64,000 nucleotides of DNA from Xiphophorus maculatus (taxonomy: Eukaryota > Chordata > Actinopteri > Cyprinodontiformes > Poeciliidae). Under the pieces are notes generated by a model that had not been told where the DNA came from, did no database searches, and worked only from the letters and a program-made list of their open reading frames with translations. Numbering within the stretch: the stretch's first letter is position 1; the number at the start of each line of letters is the position of its first letter. Positions 60,601 to 64,000 of the stretch are shown here, piece after piece. Position numbers and translations under genes: made by a program. Location: NCBI RefSeq assembly GCF_002775205.1, contig NC_036456.1:8831463-8895462 (forward strand), in the 5' to 3' direction.

Positions 60601-63038
60601 TTTCCCAGGAGCTCAAAGTTGCATCTGGAGTTGACCACAACTTAGGAATCTTGGAAAACACTTAGTTTAATTTCTGATATACCTCTTAATATTAATAGCA
60701 ATAGTGTGTTAGATTAAAGTATATTACCCAAGCTACAAGTACTAATCTAGTAAATCGAATGTATTTGAAAATGTACTAACTATGACAATATCGGAATCAA
60801 AAGAGAATGATTTGAATGTTATGTTTTACAGGTTAAAAAAGACTTCTATCTCATTATTGTTTGTGATAAAGCAAAGGGTCAAATCTTTGGAGAAGCTGAC
60901 TGCAGAGGAGCAAGATAGGTTTTGTGAAAATAACTTATAACTTTAATAACTAAAATGACTCTTGATATTTGTCATTAAAACTCAGGGGAAGGTCTAAGTT
61001 TTTTTCCAAGGTCGCTCTTGGTTGGTCAAAACAGAGGTACGCCCTATTTGCATATATTAACAAAGAGAAACGCCTTCCCTAGAAAAAGGGAATGCGCAAC
61101 AATAAAATTCAGACAACTGTCCTGTTATGCTTTTAAGCAACAGCTGTCTCCAAAGGATCCTTTGTTCTTTTTAATTCTTTTGTCTCAGGTAAAGAATGTA
61201 TTTTTGTACTCTGAAGTTTTCTTGTTAAATTCATACGGTGTTTTCTATTGAATTAAACTCTGTATCTCTGTGACGTCATCGAGCCTCGCCGTCTGTTTTT
61301 CCAGCCGTGACGGCATCCGCTTGCGATCCGGGCTAACAGGAGGAAAAGAGAGCCATGCTTTTTTCAAAATTTAAGCTAACCTAATAAATTTCCTCCTTAA
61401 TAATCACAGAAACGAGACACACCTGGGAAACAATCAAGGGGAAGACAGGACAACACGAAGAGTCAGAGACACAGAAAACTCTAAACAAATACACAGAAAA
61501 ACATAGAACATGACAATTTTCATTTCTCCCACATTAGTTGTATGGGATATAAATTCTGTGCTAAAGTCAGATTTTACAATAAACAGCTTTTCAAAATGTT
61601 TGCACAGAAATGTTTGTGTTAGTAATTTGTCACTGAAATAACCTGTTTGAAGTTGCAGCAAACACATCAAGAACAAATGGTTATACTAAGTAAAGCTACT
61701 ATTAAGGAAGAGTAATTAACATTAACTTTGGACAAAAAGTTTGGCTCCTTCTTCCTTAGAGTCCCGGGATCTCTGGCAGGCGGGCTGCGGCGGAGAAAGT
61801 GAAACCACGACACTGCGCGTTGGCGTCACAGATCACAGAGTTTAATCCCACACAAAACAACGCATGAATCAATTAACAAAGCTGCAGAGGTACAGAGATA
61901 TATATTCATTACCTGTAACAGGAAAAATAGAAAAAGAAACACAAAGAAAACAAGGGGGGGGGCAAAGACGCGTCTTTGGAGAAAGCTTTATGCCAAAAAG
62001 CAAAACAGTGGTAGCATTCTGAATTTCTAGCGCTTGCGTGAAATTTTATACTGAGTGGGTGTTTCTCCAATTTAATATATTCAATTAAGGCGTTCCGCTC
62101 TTTAACCAATTAGAAACTCCCGTAGGGACTAAGGGAAACTTGAGAAGTCTCCTAATTTACAACGAAGTTCCAAAGGCGTCTGGTTTCTGTCGAGAGACAA
62201 GGGCGGACCAGTTAATCTTGGAGGATACCAGGTACGAATGTCCCCGGCGCCGAGAGTCTTAAGATAAGATTTCGCAGACACCCTCGGAATCTGACGTCTC
62301 TTCCATTATCTCTCCTAACGTTCTCGAAGAGACTTGCATCTGGTAATTTTTCAAGAAATGTTATCTTTGCAAACCCCAGTTTTTGCTTTTGCACAGTCAG
62401 CCCCCCAAAAGATTGAGTTCTGCCAAAATAATACATAAAATTCACAGGACAAAATAAAATATAATTCCTGAGCGATTTTCTAATAGTAAAGAAAACATTT
62501 TCATTCAAACAATTTCCATTTGTTTCTAATATCGTCACAGATAATACAGTTTTCAAATACATTCATCATTTAGTAGTTTTAAAATGAGATAATACAATCT
62601 TCAGTAAAAACATGGTATTAATACTTAGAAATTAAATGTTAAGGGGTTTCAATCTTCTATTTTGCATTAGTTTCACACCATCGCAGATGCTGGCCTCCAG
62701 CAGGTCTCCCCCCAACTGCCTGCAGAAATGCGAATTTATGGCTCTGTGTTCTAGCCGGGCCGCAAAAGGCCCCATTTAGTGATCTGCATTCTACCCCTGT
62801 CTGTCCGGTTCAAAACAAGAGTATCAAACCTACCCTTTTTACACATGCGTAGGATTAACTGTATTAAGTAGTAAAATTTATCATTTTCCTTAACACTACA
62901 CAAATACAATGGAAGATAAAGTAGATATTACAGCAGACAAGATGTCAAAGACGATGTTCTTCTAATCTGCATCATTCATCCAGATAAAGTGATCTACTTA
63001 CAGAGTGAGACCAGAACCCTGGGTGAGGTGTTCCCCAT
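51692..63038 (-). CDS. Gene C: Fc-receptor-like receptor with ITIM tail and a collapsed fifth Ig domain
   Basis: Exons: 63002-63038 (ATG 63036-63038), 59736-59771, 59333-59602, 58580-58846, 58210-58485, 57556-57825, 57218-57325, 52754-52870, 52591-52606, 52413-52501, 51931-51981, 51692-51762 (stop TGA 51692-51694). Total 1608 nt, 535 aa, open, canonical splice sites. Leader 1-25 as in gene B. Ig domains c (25-114), a (115-203), b (204-295), a (296-385). A 36-residue remnant of a b domain (386-421) could act as a stalk. Transmembrane segment about 434-455 ('MLIVGPVSGIVLIVLLLLLW'), uncharged. Tail: H-G-V-N-Q, SVYETI (near 500) and SVYVNV (near 524), both fitting the ITIM. The ectodomain resembles gene B and the tail gene F. 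The 4.3-kb intron 52871-57217 is full of mobile elements, so joining the ectodomain to this tail is the least certain step; intron 1 also holds two LTRs. Confidence 0.72.
55045..55200. repeat. 42-bp tandem repeat in the fold-back arms
   Basis: Unit begins 'cccccgaatgaaatgcagca', period 42 bp (starts 55045, 55087, 55129, 55171): four copies in the left arm. The right arm (about 55885-56000) has three copies in inverse orientation. As 42 is divisible by three, all frames stay open, which explains spurious long frames. Confidence 0.9.
55282..55742 (-). mobile_element. LINE 3'-end fragment in the fold-back loop
   Basis: 461 bp with a TTC-repeat tail (GAA on the minus strand), flanked by a perfect 15-bp duplication CCAGATGCAAGATTC (55267-55281 and 55743-55757). 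The minus-strand frame (stop 55529) keeps the C-terminal Cys/His cluster 'CDYCEKSETIEHVILECC' and ends in YLKKTKLFHRI, matching in layout the LINE in gene F. Heavily 5'-truncated. Confidence 0.88.
56316..56643 (-). mobile_element. Solo LTR, 328 bp
   Basis: Minus-oriented; plus-strand ends TGAGGACG and ATCATCACA, flanked by GTGG (56312-56315 and 56644-56647). Similar in its interior to 53502-53843 (reverse complement) and 60100-60360. No internal region. Confidence 0.7.
57218..57325 (-). other. Collapsed type-b Ig exon of gene C
   Basis: 108 nt against 264 nt for its gene B counterpart (15255-15518). Both splice sites and the phase are kept. The frame reads from 'VSNKVVVTRQPNGSQ' through 'GESITL' straight to 'LYSSTQWSETIT', so 156 nt (52 codons) are missing from the middle, including the Cys of strands B and F and the core Trp. 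The piece cannot form an Ig fold. Confidence 0.82.
57404..57526 (-). repeat. Dispersed teleost repeat (TCCATCCATCC family)
   Basis: Reverse-oriented relative of 28708-28853 ('ctggagatagacaccagc', ending 'aaaatggatggata'). Lies in the intron between two gene C Ig exons. Confidence 0.65.
60100..61515 (-). mobile_element. Solo LTR interrupted by a second LTR
   Basis: Plus-strand ends TGTCAAGAGG and ACATGACA, flanked by ATTTT (60095-60099 and 61516-61520). The uninterrupted LTR (about 380 bp: 60100-60364 plus 61403-61515) is of the 53502 and 56316 family, minus-oriented. A retroviral-type LTR sits in it. Confidence 0.8.
60365..61402 (+). mobile_element. Endogenous-retrovirus-type solo LTR, nested
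   Basis: About 1.04 kb, starts TGTTAAGGAATC and ends CTCCTTAATA, plus orientation. Has 'gaattaaactctgt' near 61250, followed by a CpG-rich stretch, the same layout as the 61700-62895 element. The target duplication is not clear. No viral genes are present. Confidence 0.65.
61700..62895 (-). mobile_element. Endogenous-retrovirus-type solo LTR
   Basis: 1196 bp, minus-oriented: starts TGTTAAGGAAAA and ends TTCCTTAATA, flanked by CTAC (61696-61699 and 62896-62899; plus strand). The 4-bp duplication, length over 1 kb and 'gggattaaactctgtg' poly-A-like segment (around 61840) fit a gamma- or epsilon-like retroviral LTR. The empty site is visible in copies 1 and 2 ('aaagctacacaaatac'). No internal genes remain. 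Confidence 0.8.
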
Positions 63039-64000
63039 CCTGACCTCAACCTGGAACCATGTGTTGCTCTGCTTTGGTCCAATAATCTTCCGTTCATAAC
63101 ATGCTGCCTCTGCAACGTCTCTAGAGAAATGGAGCCGTCTGAAACAGGATCAACGTTTTATCTGAGAATGACGGGACAACGTTTATTTTAAACACTGACA
63201 TCACTGCACTGAGTTTCTGCTCTGATGTTTCCGCTCCAATGATGACAAGTTGTGGTAAATGAAGCACATGACTGTTTTTTTTTTTACAAAAGGGTTAATA
63301 AAAAATAAAATCATTAGATAAGCTTCTTCTGCTTTTTGGAAACCATAACATAAAATTCACTTTGAATAAACTGTGAACAGCATTATTGTAACACATGAAT
63401 AGTTTAAATGTTTAATCCACTACTTGGTTTGTGTTGCGTGTGAACTCTCTGGCAAACAAACCATAAAATCCCCTTTTCATCTAAACACAAGTGATGGTGA
63501 GAATGATCTCACCTATCACAGATATATAAGGTCTTAGGTGTGAATAAACAGACATGAGATCAGACAGTGTGAAATAGTTTGGAGTTTAAATAGATTTAAG
63601 AAGAAACTCTAAAAATGTACGGAGAGTGAAAAAAAGTTTCTGTGTTTCATTTAGCAGCGTCTGTTAGTGAGACAGGAAGAAGGATGGAAAATCTTATTTT
63701 CAGCAGAATAATCCTCTAACAATGATATCAGTCAAGCTTACACCACACACTGACCTTTAACCTGATCCTAACTTTAGCCTCATCTACAATATGTCATATA
63801 TTAATTTTTTAGCACAGCATAAAAAAGCCGTTAGCAGCTCTGCTAACCCAGCATGGGTTTTGGCTGTGAGGTCGTGGAAAAGCATTTGGTTTTCTGATGT
63901 TACTTAATTTGTAGTTTTCTATTCTAAATATTTCACTTTAGTCCAGATCTTCCACCAACAGACAAGGAAACATTACAGAGTGTCCTGCAGAAACTCTATA

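Larger units (their letters stand above)
59736..64000. repeat. Segmental duplication, copy 3
   Basis: Matches copy 1 from 17879 upward: 59736-60099, 61516-61699 and 62896-64000, with LTR insertions between. Carries the gene C leader exons and runs off the right edge of the window. Positions 63039-64000 contain no coding exon; they are the upstream region of gene C. Confidence 0.85.

Noticed and set aside
62212..62562. Minus-strand frame of 116 codons
   Set aside because: Inside the 61700-62895 LTR, no family resemblance; probably chance.

Overview
The window is eukaryotic and comes from a ray-finned fish (teleost). It is AT-rich and intron-rich, holds typical teleost dispersed repeats, a sushi-ichi-type Ty3/gypsy chromovirus, I-clade-like LINE 3' ends and a hAT-like element, and carries multi-exon immunoglobulin-superfamily receptors of the kind annotated in fish as Fc-receptor-like or leukocyte immune-type receptors. 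The exact species cannot be read from the sequence.

Main content: a tandem cluster of six related receptor genes, all on the minus strand, so exons run from high to low coordinate. From left to right: gene A (612-3119, 5' half only, leaves the window at the left), gene F (about 5563-11316, a decayed copy), gene B (13342-18618, 12 exons, open frame of 587 aa), gene D (24279-31554, 12 exons, 608 aa, the most Fc-receptor-like), gene E (34037-39726, 12 exons, 449 aa) and gene C (51692-63038, 12 exons, 535 aa). Letters are mine. The exons join in phase 1 at nearly every boundary: a leader in two pieces (34-37 nt, then 33-36 nt), one exon per Ig domain, one transmembrane exon, then short cytoplasmic exons, most carrying a tyrosine motif (ITIM, ITSM or similar). 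I derived the exon joins by hand from splice signals and paralogue comparison; each sum is divisible by three and ends in a stop.

Three Ig-domain types recur. Type c is usually first (core 'EPNWSTFY'), type a has 'GGSVTLSC ... WKYRWFR', and type b has 'SGESITLTCEV ... WTCEW ... MCQCR'. Genes B and C share the order c-a-b-a-b, E is c-a-b, and A begins a-b-a. Cytoplasmic tails differ between genes: SVYETI plus SVYINV in C and F, TVYSGI in B, VTYAQI plus VIYSEI in D. A 16-nt microexon after the transmembrane exon sets the frame for all downstream motifs in B, C, E and F.

Between and inside the genes lies much mobile DNA. A degenerate chromovirus (40493-46444) holds a nested solo LTR (41906-42632). 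A solo LTR at 53502-56192 contains a hAT-like element, which contains a fold-back element, which contains a LINE fragment. Further solo LTRs lie at 38109-38514, 56316-56643, 60100-61515 (itself interrupted) and 61700-62895. A LINE (8295-9554) sits inside an Ig exon of gene F. A leader-plus-upstream module of several kb is present three times (near 18, 40-51 and 60-64 kb), showing how the cluster grew by segmental duplication. I saw no tRNA or rRNA gene and no CRISPR array.
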